Counted from the stretch's first letter, positions 1 through 7,588 are shown. The stretch is 11,254 bases of DNA from Cyclobacteriaceae bacterium (GCA_030589835.1 JAUUZS010000075.1:1-11254); one strand, 5' to 3'. Notes: generated from the letters alone by a model not told the origin. Program-made: numbers and translations.

Positions 1-1
1 A

Positions 2-133
2 ATCCGGGTTGACTTAAAAAATGTAGAGTCCTCAACTAAAGGGGAATATTGTTCAATACCCATCTCCTCAAAGGTGCGCAGGGCAGATAAGCTTTATAAA
101 ATCGTTGATGCCAGAAAAGTGGTTTCACAATAA
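2..133 (+). CDS. Possible 3' end of an unidentified gene
   Basis: The second frame is open from the window edge to a TAA at 131-133 (43 codons), ending in a basic, protein-like tail (SKVRRADKLYKIVDARKVVSQ minus its last residue would be the final 20). I do not recognise a family. The opposite strand is also open here: an ATG at 63-61 reads MGIEQYSPLVEDS and runs off the left edge. An opening this short can arise by chance, so neither reading is secure. The plus-strand reading is slightly preferred because it ends where the palindrome-rich intergenic DNA begins and is collinear with the genes that follow. Confidence 0.25.
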   Translation: MRVDLKNVESSTKGEYCSIPISSKVRRADKLYKIVDARKVVSQ

Positions 134-211
134 ACCACTAATATCCACACGAATACATTAAGCAAATCACAACAATCGGATTTATGCCGATTATTTCCGT
201 AATTATTAATA

Positions 212-423
212 ATGGTTCTACCACGAATTTAATGAGACTCCTGATTTTGGTCTTACGCCTTAGAATAATGGGTTTATCAAAGGCAGATTCATGATGAAAC
301 AAAAAAAACAAACCACGAATTACACCAATTGCACGAATTTTATTCGTGTTCATTCGTGTAATTCGTGGTTTTAATTTAAATACATGTTTATGTTTCTTTT
401 CATTAAATTCGTGGTAGAACCAT
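212..423. repeat. 212-bp MITE-like element with 23-bp perfect terminal inverted repeats
   Basis: Positions 212-234 and 401-423 are perfect reverse complements over 23 bases; the outer end begins ATGGTTCTACCACG. Inside lies a second perfect 16-bp inverted repeat (310-325 with 356-371, containing CCACGAATTACAC). This encloses a third short hairpin (332-338 with 342-348, CACGAAT/ATTCGTG). The motif CCACGAATT occurs several times. No transposase is encoded and I could not identify a target-site duplication. Motifs of the type ATTCGTG...ATTCGTGG are familiar as dispersed intergenic repeats in environmental bacterial genomes. The rest of the 134-543 gap holds only AT-rich DNA and a small hairpin at about 174-192. 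The short minus-strand frames here are not convincing genes. Confidence 0.7.
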
Positions 424-543
424 AAAAATAAAGCTGAAAGTGTTTAAAATACAATGAAGTGTAAGTAATTTCGCCGACTCATTGATCCGGGCTTTATTTA
501 AGTATGGAATAAATGGCTCGGAAAGGTTTTTAGGAAAATATAG

Positions 544-1719
544 ATGATAATTGAAACGGCAGACAGGCTTAAGACAACAAAGGAATATTACTTTTCGGTA
601 AAGCTCCAGGAGGTGCGTGAAATGATCGCTCAAGGAAAGGATATTATTAATATCGCCATTGGCAATCCCGATATGGCACCTTCACAATCAACGATTGATG
701 AGCTGAATAGACAATCCAATAATCCGGATAACCATGGATATCAGGCTTATCGCAGTATTCCTGAATTGCGGAAATCCATCAGCGAATGGACGGATAATAC
801 CTATGGTGTTTCATTGGATGTAAATGATGAAATACTTCCATTAATAGGATCTAAAGAGGGCATTACGCACATTTCTTTGGCCTTTCTCAACCCCGGGGAT
901 GAGGTTCTGGTACCTGAATTAGGCTATCCTGCATACAGTGTGGTTTCTGAAATGGTTGGAGGCCGTGCGGTAAAGTATTCCATGATAGAAAATGAACATT
1001 GGAGACCGGATTTGCAGGAGCTGAAAAAAACAGATTTAAGCAAGGTAAAAATCATGTGGATCAATTATCCTAATATGCCTACCGGTGCAAGGGCCGAGCT
1101 TGGAGTATTTGAGGATATAATTGAGTTTGCTACAAAATACAACATATTGGTTTGCCACGACAATCCATATAGCCTGATTTTGAATGAAGGCAAACCCCTG
1201 AGTTTGCTGTCGGTAAAAGGGGCAAAAGAGGTAGCCATAGAACTCAATTCGATGAGCAAATCACATAATATGGCCGGTTGGAGAATCGGATGGATAGCCG
1301 GCCACAAGGATTACATCGATGCCATCCTGAAAATAAAAAGCAATGTGGACTCGGGTATGTTCAAACCTATGCAGCTGGCTGCTGTAGAGGCATTTAATAA
1401 TTCTGACGATTGGCATAAACAAAGAAATCAGGAATACAAAGACAGACGGGAACTTGTTTATGAAATACTTGACCTGCTCTCCTGCAGCTACGACAGGTCG
1501 CAAACGGGAATGTTTATTTGGGCCAGAGTACATCCTGAAACCGGATCCTCGAAAAAGCTTTCAGATTACCTTTTGTATGACAAGCATATTTTCGTAACGC
1601 CGGGATTTGTATTCGGTGAAAAAGGTAATCAATATATCAGGGCATCACTTTGCGTGAAACCGGACAATCTGAAAAGAGTAATTGCCCGGCTTAAATCTAT
1701 AGACCTTACTAAGATATGA
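544..1719 (+). CDS. PLP-dependent aminotransferase, class I/II (aromatic amino acid type by context)
   Basis: This 391-residue protein has the fold-type I aminotransferase layout: GNPD near residues 40-43, the GYPAY segment at 127-131, NYPNMPTG at 174-181 (N177), a cofactor-binding aspartate at D206 followed by Y209, the Schiff-base lysine K239 in SMSKSHNMAGWRIGW with R247, and a C-terminal substrate-carboxylate arginine R366 in YIRAS. It would be cytosolic and exchange an amino group between an amino acid and a 2-oxo acid. Sequence alone does not fix the substrate. The four-base ATGA overlap with tyrA points to phenylalanine/tyrosine synthesis. LL-diaminopimelate or alanine aminotransferases are close relatives and remain possible. 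The ATG at 544 has an AGGA eight bases upstream (532-535), one of the few good ribosome-binding sites in the window. Confidence 0.88.
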   Translation: MIIETADRLKTTKEYYFSVKLQEVREMIAQGKDIINIAIGNPDMAPSQSTIDELNRQSNNPDNHGYQAYRSIPELRKSISEWTDNTYGVSLDVNDEILPLIGSKEGITHISLAFLNPGDEVLVPELGYPAYSVVSEMVGGRAVKYSMIENEHWRPDLQELKKTDLSKVKIMWINYPNMPTGARAELGVFEDIIEFATKYNILVCHDNPYSLILNEGKPLSLLSVKGAKEVAIELNSMSKSHNMAGWRIGWIAGHKDYIDAILKIKSNVDSGMFKPMQLAAVEAFNNSDDWHKQRNQEYKDRRELVYEILDLLSCSYDRSQTGMFIWARVHPETGSSKKLSDYLLYDKHIFVTPGFVFGEKGNQYIRASLCVKPDNLKRVIARLKSIDLTKI

Positions 1720-2447
1720 AAATCTCAATAATAGGTGTTGGACTGCTTGGCGGATCGTTTACGCTGGGTTTAAAATCAGTTGAAGACGGCCATCATTTTA
1801 TTGGCGTGGACACCGACAATGAAAATGCTTTTATTGCCACAAAGCTGGGTATTGTTGATCAGATCATGGATTTTGAATCGGCCATTAAAGTCTCTGACCT
1901 GGTGGTGCTGGCTACTCCCGTAAATATAATTAGCGAAATGCTTCCTAAAGCACTGGATCTGATGCATAATGATACCATGCTTATTGACCTGGGTTCCACA
2001 AAATCTGCATTTAACGAAGTGGTTAAAGATCATCCTAAAAGAGATCAGTATATTTCGTGCCACCCGATATCCGGTACAGAAAATTCCGGCCCTGAATCAG
2101 CCTTTTCAGGATTATTGAAGCATAAGCAAATGATCATTTGCGATAAAGAGCGTAGCAAAAAGGAAATGCTCAGAATTATAATCAGTATTTGCAAAAAACT
2201 TAATATGACGATCTCCTATATGACAAGTGAAGAACACGACCGTCATATCGCCTATGTCTCTCATTTAAGTCACATCACATCTTTTGCCCTGGGGCTAACG
2301 GTGCTGAAAAAAGAGAAAGACGAAAAAAGCATCTTTGCCATGGCAGGATCTGGATTTTCTTCGACCGTGCGTTTGGCAAAAAGTTCACCGGATATGTGGG
2401 CGCCAATTTTTAAGCAAAATGCCACCAACATCTCCGGTGCCCTTTAA
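1716..2447 (+). CDS. tyrA: Prephenate dehydrogenase, interrupted near the 3' end
   Basis: It converts prephenate to 4-hydroxyphenylpyruvate with NAD(P)+, the tyrosine branch of aromatic synthesis, in the cytosol. The N-terminal Rossmann fold shows GVGLLGGS (residues 7-14) and an acidic residue after strand 2 (D32), which favours NAD+. The catalytic region has DLGSTKS (91-97), CHPISGTENSGP (115-126) and EEHDRHIAYVSHLSH (172-186). The start overlaps the aminotransferase stop by four bases, so translation is probably coupled. The frame stops at residue 243 just after NISGAL, whereas family members usually run on for about 40 residues as a C-terminal helical segment. That segment is still present in the same frame after two TAA codons (see 2448-2573). 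The product is therefore truncated, read through, or the stops are sequence errors. Confidence 0.85.
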   Translation: MKISIIGVGLLGGSFTLGLKSVEDGHHFIGVDTDNENAFIATKLGIVDQIMDFESAIKVSDLVVLATPVNIISEMLPKALDLMHNDTMLIDLGSTKSAFNEVVKDHPKRDQYISCHPISGTENSGPESAFSGLLKHKQMIICDKERSKKEMLRIIISICKKLNMTISYMTSEEHDRHIAYVSHLSHITSFALGLTVLKKEKDEKSIFAMAGSGFSSTVRLAKSSPDMWAPIFKQNATNISGAL

Positions 2448-2573
2448 GCCTAAATCATTCAATTACAACATTTCAATAAAATAATCGACTCCGGGGATAA
2501 AGATAAAAGCCATAAACTCATGGAGAAAGCAAATGAGATCAGAAGAGTTTTGATGGGGATAGAAAAGCGTTAA
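2448..2573 (+). pseudogene. tyrA: Residual in-frame 3' end of tyrA beyond two TAA codons
   Basis: After the TAA at 2445-2447 comes GCC and a second TAA at 2451-2453. The unchanged frame is then open for 39 codons (2454-2570) to a TAA at 2571-2573. It reads IIQLQHFNKIIDSGDKDKS, then HKLMEKANEIRRVLMGIEKR. This matches the amphipathic helix that ends Bacteroidota TyrA proteins, where NISGAL is typically followed by D-A-Y-I. The two stops therefore sit where Asp and Tyr would be expected. With this part, TyrA would span about 285 codons, the usual length. No start codon and ribosome-binding site suggest that the tail is a separate gene. Confidence 0.75.
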
Positions 2574-2611
2574 TTTTAAGCAAATTTTACGTACACCCAA
2601 AACCTCTACCC

Positions 2612-4057
2612 ATGAAAAAAGTTTGGATAACAACAGCGCTGTTTTTTATAGTCATTTCTGTTTCCTGGTATTTGGTAATTCAACTTGGGCAGCAGCACAT
2701 CGCTCCCAATGAAATGGCTCAAAAAATATCCTCTCCTATTCAACCGAGTATGAGCCATAAGCAGTATTGGTCAATGAACGGCAAAAATATAATGCTCCTT
2801 GGCGGATCAGTTGAAGACAATCTTTTTCAATACCAAAATATCGTAGAACATCTTGATTCGGTAAAATCTGTTGGGGGCAATTATGTGCGAAATACCATGT
2901 CGAGCAGGGATGAAGGAAATGTGTGGGCCTTTGCTAAAAATGAAGAAGAGAGGTATGATCTTCGCAAATGGAATGATGAATACTGGGGTCGCTTTGAGCG
3001 CTTTCTGAAGGCATGCTCTGAGAGAGACATTATTGTGCAGATAGAACTCTGGGCAACCTTCGATTTTTATCGTGAAAATTGGGATGTCAATCCTTTCAAT
3101 CCAAAAAACAATGTGAACTATTCTGTTGAACGCGTTCAGATACCGACAGAGGTGAACTCCCATCCTATCCTGACTGAAAATAATTTTTTCTGGTCTGTCC
3201 CCACTCAGGAAAGCAACCTGGGCTTATTGGAGTTTCAACAAAAATTTATCGACAAGGTGCTGTCACATTCCCTGAAATATGACAATATCCTGTACTGTAT
3301 GGACAACGAAACTTCTGTGACTTCTGAATGGGGAAAGTTCTGGTCGCTTTACATTAAGAAAATCGCTAAAGAGCAAAATAAGAAGATTTATACTACTGAA
3401 ATGTGGGATCCCTGGAATCTGGATCATGTGGCACATCGGGAAACATTTGACCATCCTGAAATCTATGATTTTGTAGATATTTCGCAAAACAATCACAAGA
3501 CCGGCGATGCCCATTGGAACAATGGATTGGCACAAATAGGTCGCTTGAAAAAAAGTAATATGTTGCGCCCCCTTAATAATGTAAAAGTATATGGAAATGA
3601 TGGAGGAAGGCATAAAACCACTCAAAATGCCATCGAATCCTTTATGCGCAATGTGCTTTTTGGGGCAGCAAGCACTCGGTTTCACCGGCCTCCTTCCGGT
3701 CAGGGGCTTAACGACATCGCTCAAAACGTGATAAAAGGTGCCAGGTCCTATATCGATCAATCTGATTTTTATAATGCGCTTCCATCAAATCATCTGCTTT
3801 CGGAGCGAGAAGATAATGAAGCATTTTGCAGAGCGATAGAAGGGGTGGAATATGCCATTTATTTTCCGGATGGAGGACAAGTAGAATTGCAGACAACCAT
3901 TGATGTAGGTGAAATATCCATCAAATGGCTGGATATCTTGAGTGCGCAATGGACGGAGCCAACAACCCTACCCGTTCAAAATTCAAGCGCAACGATTGTC
4001 GCACCCGACAAGAAAAACTACTTAGCTTTTCTGAAATATGATTTCTCAAATGAATAA
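2612..4057 (+). CDS. Membrane-anchored glycoside-hydrolase-like TIM-barrel protein
   Basis: This 481-residue protein begins with KK and a hydrophobic stretch (about residues 5-25, ITTALFFIVISVSWYLVI) without a lipobox cysteine. It is probably a signal anchor or signal peptide, so the protein would act in the periplasm or outside. The body resembles clan GH-A-like barrels: LLGGSVEDNLFQ (about 62-73), GGNYVRNTMSSRDEGNVW (about 88-105), an Asn-Glu pair in MDNETS with E233 as likely acid/base, E263 in TTEMWD, VYGNDGG with D330, and the block FGAASTRFHRPPSGQGL (about 349-365). From about residue 400 a beta-rich tail (YFPDGGQVEL, then IKWLDI) resembles the collagen-binding-like domain often appended to such enzymes. 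I cannot name a substrate. The ATG at 2612 has no clear Shine-Dalgarno sequence. The gene lies 38 bases after the residual tyrA end. Confidence 0.6.
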   Translation: MKKVWITTALFFIVISVSWYLVIQLGQQHIAPNEMAQKISSPIQPSMSHKQYWSMNGKNIMLLGGSVEDNLFQYQNIVEHLDSVKSVGGNYVRNTMSSRDEGNVWAFAKNEEERYDLRKWNDEYWGRFERFLKACSERDIIVQIELWATFDFYRENWDVNPFNPKNNVNYSVERVQIPTEVNSHPILTENNFFWSVPTQESNLGLLEFQQKFIDKVLSHSLKYDNILYCMDNETSVTSEWGKFWSLYIKKIAKEQNKKIYTTEMWDPWNLDHVAHRETFDHPEIYDFVDISQNNHKTGDAHWNNGLAQIGRLKKSNMLRPLNNVKVYGNDGGRHKTTQNAIESFMRNVLFGAASTRFHRPPSGQGLNDIAQNVIKGARSYIDQSDFYNALPSNHLLSEREDNEAFCRAIEGVEYAIYFPDGGQVELQTTIDVGEISIKWLDILSAQWTEPTTLPVQNSSATIVAPDKKNYLAFLKYDFSNE

Positions 4058-4211
4058 TTGATGAATAGCAAGATATAAAAAAATGTATTTAGTGGATGAT
4101 TATATAAATGAACAAAGAAATTGGCATGAAATGTTAGTATATTTTGAGCCACGAGTAATTTATCATTCACAGATTTCATTTGTTACCATAAAATAAAACC
4201 CATAATCCATT

Positions 4212-5750
4212 ATGTTTACCAGTACTGATTTAGCACAAATACAAGAGAGAGGCTCTGATCTTGATACCATTCACCTCCAACTAGAAAATTTTAAAAATGG
4301 CTTCCCTTACCTGAATGTTGAGAAACCTGCCACGCCAGCTAATGGGATCATTGTATTAGATCAAAAAGAAATTGAGTCGCTTATTACCTTGTATGATCAA
4401 AACAGTCAACAAAAGCAAATCGTAAAATTCGTCCCTGCCTCTGGGGCGGCCAGCAGAATGTTCAAGCTGCTGTATGAGATGTTAGATATTTCAGGCAATA
4501 CCGACCTGGTTGCAGAAGCAATCAATACCTCTAATGGCCCGCAATCCATCAAGGCATTTTTTGATCGCATTTCCGATTTTGCTTTTTCAGATGATCTGGA
4601 AGCATATTTACAAAAGAGTGGGTTATCCATCGCATCTTGTCTCGAAAATCAGGATTATACTTCTATTCTAAAAGGATTATTGGGAAGCAAAGGCCTCTCC
4701 TATGCCGTGTCACCAAAAGGATTGCTCAAGTTTCATAATTATGGAAAGGAAACCAGAACCCCTGCCAAAGAGCACCTTGCTGAAGGCGCACTTTATGCGC
4801 AATCTGCACATCAAATAGTAAAAATCCATTTCACCGTATCTCCGGAACATAAGGCCAATTTTGAAGAACACATTAATAGCAATACCACACAGTTTGAAAG
4901 TACCTATGATGTGAAGTATGAAGTGTCTTTTTCAGAGCAAAAATCCTACACCGATACCATTGCGGTCGATTTAGAAAATGAGCCTTTTCGCAAGGCCGAC
5001 GGAAGCCTTCTGTTCCGCCCCGCAGGTCATGGCGCGCTCATTGCCAACCTGAACGAAATTGAGGCAGACATTATCTTTGTAAAAAATATTGATAATGTTG
5101 TTCCTGATAAATTAAAAGCAGATACCATTTCATACAAAAAGGCTTTGGCAGGCATATTATTGAAATATCAGGAAAAGCTGTTCAGTTACCTCAAGGCACT
5201 AGATGGCAAGGTCAGTGATGGGGATGTGGAAGAGATGATGACGTTTTTAAAAGATGAGCTGTATATCACAAGCTTGCCTGAGCTGGATGAAATTGATGAT
5301 CGTATTGATTTTTTGAAGCAAAAATTTAATCGCCCTTTACGAATTTGTGGCATGGTAAAAAATGAGGGTGAGCCCGGCGGAGGACCATTCTTCGCCCAAA
5401 ACAATGATGGCACGCAATCCTTGCAAGTTGTAGAATCCTCACAGATTGACGCCAATAATGCTCAGCAAACATCTGTTGCTAAAGCCGCCACCCACTTCAA
5501 TCCTGTAGATCTTGTTTGTGGTGTAAAAAATTATAAAGGAGAAAAGTTTGATCTAAGCAAATATGTAGATCCAAAGACCGGTTTTATTTCTCAAAAATCA
5601 AAGGATGGTCAGGAGTTGAAGGCACAGGAATTGCCCGGGCTTTGGAATGGTGCCATGTCAGACTGGAACACCTTATTCGTAGAGGTGCCTGTGAGCACAT
5701 TCAATCCGGTAAAAACCGTTAATGACTTACTAAGGCCTCAACATCAGTAA
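4212..5750 (+). CDS. DUF4301 family protein with nucleotidyltransferase-like motifs
   Basis: This 512-residue cytosolic protein has no signal peptide or membrane segment. Its length and sequence fit the DUF4301 family, which is largely confined to Bacteroidota and has no established function. Visible landmarks are VPASGAASRMFK (residues 74-85), RPAGHGALIANL (269-280), FVKNIDN (about 289-295, D294), and a glycine-rich KNEGEPGGGPFF (about 383-394) followed by QNNDGTQSLQVVESSQID. The first three resemble, in order and spacing, the GxxxR/M loop, the GHG motif and the metal-binding DN of UDP-sugar pyrophosphorylase-type nucleotidyltransferases. That suggests a nucleotide-sugar-forming enzyme, but this is inference. 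It stands alone: 154 bases separate it from the upstream gene and about 480 from the downstream one. The ATG at 4212 starts the frame without a clear ribosome-binding site. Confidence 0.8.
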   Translation: MFTSTDLAQIQERGSDLDTIHLQLENFKNGFPYLNVEKPATPANGIIVLDQKEIESLITLYDQNSQQKQIVKFVPASGAASRMFKLLYEMLDISGNTDLVAEAINTSNGPQSIKAFFDRISDFAFSDDLEAYLQKSGLSIASCLENQDYTSILKGLLGSKGLSYAVSPKGLLKFHNYGKETRTPAKEHLAEGALYAQSAHQIVKIHFTVSPEHKANFEEHINSNTTQFESTYDVKYEVSFSEQKSYTDTIAVDLENEPFRKADGSLLFRPAGHGALIANLNEIEADIIFVKNIDNVVPDKLKADTISYKKALAGILLKYQEKLFSYLKALDGKVSDGDVEEMMTFLKDELYITSLPELDEIDDRIDFLKQKFNRPLRICGMVKNEGEPGGGPFFAQNNDGTQSLQVVESSQIDANNAQQTSVAKAATHFNPVDLVCGVKNYKGEKFDLSKYVDPKTGFISQKSKDGQELKAQELPGLWNGAMSDWNTLFVEVPVSTFNPVKTVNDLLRPQHQ

Positions 5751-5818
5751 TAGGATTATAAGTTATTTTAGGGTATTACACCCAGGCATTTGCTGCTTTG
5801 AGAAAGCTAAAAAAAATT

Positions 5819-5839
5819 CCTGCCTACCGGACAGGCTGG
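5819..5839. repeat. Short REP-like palindrome
   Basis: CCTGCCT and AGGCTGG can pair (six of seven bases) around the loop ACCGGAC. It is GC-rich against AT-rich surroundings. Similar CCTGCC...GGCAGG palindromes recur in intergenic DNA of many Bacteroidota. It lies 69 bases after the DUF4301 stop and could be a transcript end or a dispersed repeat. The remainder of the 5751-6227 gap holds the 171-bp palindromic element and then AT-rich DNA without a gene. Confidence 0.4.
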
Positions 5840-5871
5840 CATCAAAAATCTTAACATTTCAAAAATATAGC

Positions 5872-6042
5872 ACTTTATAGACGGTCACTATCTAGAGTTC
5901 GTCTATAAAGTCAGAGTTTGTTCAGAATGTTCGAGATCAAGGCTTACGTAGTTTCTTAAAAACGGAGTTTACGTATGTAAATGAGTTTTTTAGAAACAAG
6001 CGTAACGCAGATATCGGACATTATAGACAGACTCTATCTAGT
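5872..6042. repeat. 171-bp imperfectly palindromic MITE-like element, copy A
   Basis: The arms 5887-5912 and 6017-6042 are inverted repeats matching at 21 of 26 positions. An outer 11-bp perfect inverted repeat (5872-5882 with 5901-5911) lies at the left end. The centre is a nested hairpin: 5951-5963 pairs with 5985-5997 (12 of 13), enclosing GAGTTTACGTATGTAAATGA. A collinear, diverged copy lies at 7600-7771. The most conserved stretch, CAAGCGTAACGCAGATA (5997-6013), is identical in both. There is no coding capacity, so it may be mobilised in trans or act as RNA structure. I saw no clear target-site duplication. Confidence 0.65.
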
Positions 6043-6227
6043 CTTATTGTTGCTCTCTTTAGTATTATTATCAGATACTAACTAAAATATTATATATTTA
6101 GTTTTATTTATCATGAATACTCGGATTTTATGGTTCTATCCATGATTCCTGATTCCTGATTTATAACATTTATTTTCTCCTGGTTTATTCAGGTTAATTT
6201 TTTTTATTCACCTAAAATTATAGAGCT

Positions 6228-7388
6228 ATCGAAACGATCAATAAGAACCGACTTTTTATCACCAGCTGCCTGGCGTTAATCACCACTTCAGTGTCATTTG
6301 CCGTCCGTGCACAACTTGAAACAGTTTTTATCAAGGATTTTGAACTTTCCAGCCAGGATTTGGGCACTGCCTTTGCGCCAGTCTTTATGGGATTAACCGT
6401 TACGATGATTATCGGAGGGGCATTGGTTGACCACTTTGGAATGAAACGCATTTTATGGGCGGCATTTGCTTTTCATCTGGCCGGCATTACCATTACGATG
6501 TTTGCATTTGATTTCTGGTCCTTATTCTTTGGATCATTGGCCATAGGCATCGGAAATGGCATGGTAGAAGCCGCATGTAATCCTTTGATTGCTACGATGT
6601 ATAGCGATAAGAAAACCAAAATGCTGAATAAATTCCACATCTGGTTTCCTGGAGGAATAGTTATCGGAAGCATATTAGGATATTTTCTGATCGAGCAGGC
6701 CCACCTGCCCTGGCAACTTTTAGTTGCTGCCATGTATATCCCAACAATCATATATGGAATATTATTAATTGGTCAGTCATTCCCCAAAACAGAACGCGTT
6801 CAGATGGGTATCTCTACCAAAGGAATGTGGAAAGCCATCGTTTCCCCTTTGTTCCTGTTCATGGCTTTTTGCATGATTTTAACAGCGTCTACCGAGATCG
6901 GCACCAATCAGCGGATATCAACATTATTGGAGGGGACAGGTGTTTCGGCTATCCTGGTGTTGGCCTTCATCAATGGGATTATGGCTGTTGGCAGAGGGTT
7001 TGCCGGATCAGTTGTCAAAAAATTAACAACAAGCGGCATGCTATTGTTTTCAGCAGTTTTTTCCACTATCGGACTTATCTGGCTTAGCTATTCAAGTGGC
7101 AATACCACATTCCTCGCAGCCGGCGTATTTGGCATTGGTGTGTGCTACTTCTGGCCAACGATGCTCTCCTTTGTCTCAGAAAAAATTCCTGAAAGCGGAG
7201 CATTGGGCTTAAGTGTAATAGGGGGGATGGGTAATTTATCTATTAGCCTTGCATTGCCCATAATAGGCATCTTTCTGGACAATTATTCATCAGGGCCATC
7301 AACTCTACGCTATATTGCCGTGATGCCCGCCATCCTGATTCTGACCTTTTTATTTCTAAATATTTACATGAAAAAGAGGAAGGTTTAA
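6228..7388 (+). CDS. Major facilitator superfamily transporter, FucP/GlcP-like; start codon abnormal
   Basis: The inner-membrane protein has about 12 hydrophobic segments. It shows the superfamily loop motif GGALVDHFGMKR (residues 63-74 counted from 6228) and GNGMVEAACNPLIATMYSD (109-127) followed by LNKFHIWFPGG. These features are typical of the FucP/GlcP-like sugar transporter group, so proton-coupled sugar uptake is likely but the substrate is unknown. The frame is open from 6216. The residues IETINKNRLFITSCLALITT form the cytosolic tip and first half of helix 1, and alignment by eye to relatives places the initiator at 6228, where the codon is ATC. The only in-frame canonical starts are CTG at 6270 and GTG at 6291. 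Both fall inside helix 1, and the GTG start would remove most of it (365 residues instead of 386). The start is therefore non-standard, damaged or misread. Confidence 0.75.
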   Translation: METINKNRLFITSCLALITTSVSFAVRAQLETVFIKDFELSSQDLGTAFAPVFMGLTVTMIIGGALVDHFGMKRILWAAFAFHLAGITITMFAFDFWSLFFGSLAIGIGNGMVEAACNPLIATMYSDKKTKMLNKFHIWFPGGIVIGSILGYFLIEQAHLPWQLLVAAMYIPTIIYGILLIGQSFPKTERVQMGISTKGMWKAIVSPLFLFMAFCMILTASTEIGTNQRISTLLEGTGVSAILVLAFINGIMAVGRGFAGSVVKKLTTSGMLLFSAVFSTIGLIWLSYSSGNTTFLAAGVFGIGVCYFWPTMLSFVSEKIPESGALGLSVIGGMGNLSISLALPIIGIFLDNYSSGPSTLRYIAVMPAILILTFLFLNIYMKKRKV

Positions 7389-7484
7389 TCAGCAAAACTT
7401 TCAATTCTGAACTTCGGCGAAAGATTAGCGTGAGGTAGAAACATGCTAATAATAGGAGAGGATATTTTATGGTATCGCCGATAA

Positions 7485-7529
7485 AACCTAAAACAGGCTC
7501 ACACATCTTGTGTGAGCCTGTTTTAGGTT
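7485..7529. terminator. Perfect 21-bp hairpin, likely bidirectional terminator
   Basis: Positions 7485-7505 and 7509-7529 are perfect reverse complements with a three-base loop (TCT). The stem core is CAGGCTCACACA. It is flanked inside the stem by AAAA on the left arm and TTTT on the right, so transcripts from either strand would end in a U-containing 3' arm. It lies 97 bases after the transporter stop and also downstream of the minus-strand hydrogenase operon, between convergent units. The remaining DNA from 7389 to 7762 has no gene. Confidence 0.75.
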
Positions 7530-7588
7530 ATGGCAGCCTGTGTCATTCTCCTTTTTATGCTAACGCTAGCTTGTGCCTAGGTGGAATT

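Noticed and set aside
138..353. 71-residue minus-strand frame
   Set aside because: It crosses the left half of the 212-bp inverted-repeat element, has no homology I recognise, and its composition follows the repeats.
212..423. CRISPR array
   Set aside because: The repeated CCACGAATT motifs are inverted and nested, not direct repeats with regular unique spacers.
2448..2573. Frameshift as the cause of the short tyrA
   Set aside because: The conserved tail is in the same frame as the body of the gene, so no insertion or deletion is needed; the interruption is two stop codons.
3263..3760. 165-residue minus-strand frame
   Set aside because: It lies wholly antisense inside the glycoside-hydrolase-like gene, whose plus-strand frame has clear motifs. 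It is a shadow.
4083..4196. 37-codon plus-strand frame (MYLVDDYINEQRNW...) between the hydrolase-like and DUF4301 genes
   Set aside because: Short, AT-rich, no ribosome-binding site and no recognisable family. It cannot be told from chance.
5790..5820. GCTTTGAGAAAGC hairpin followed by an A-run as a terminator for the DUF4301 gene
   Set aside because: The stem is only five base pairs and is followed by A residues, not T residues, on the coding strand.
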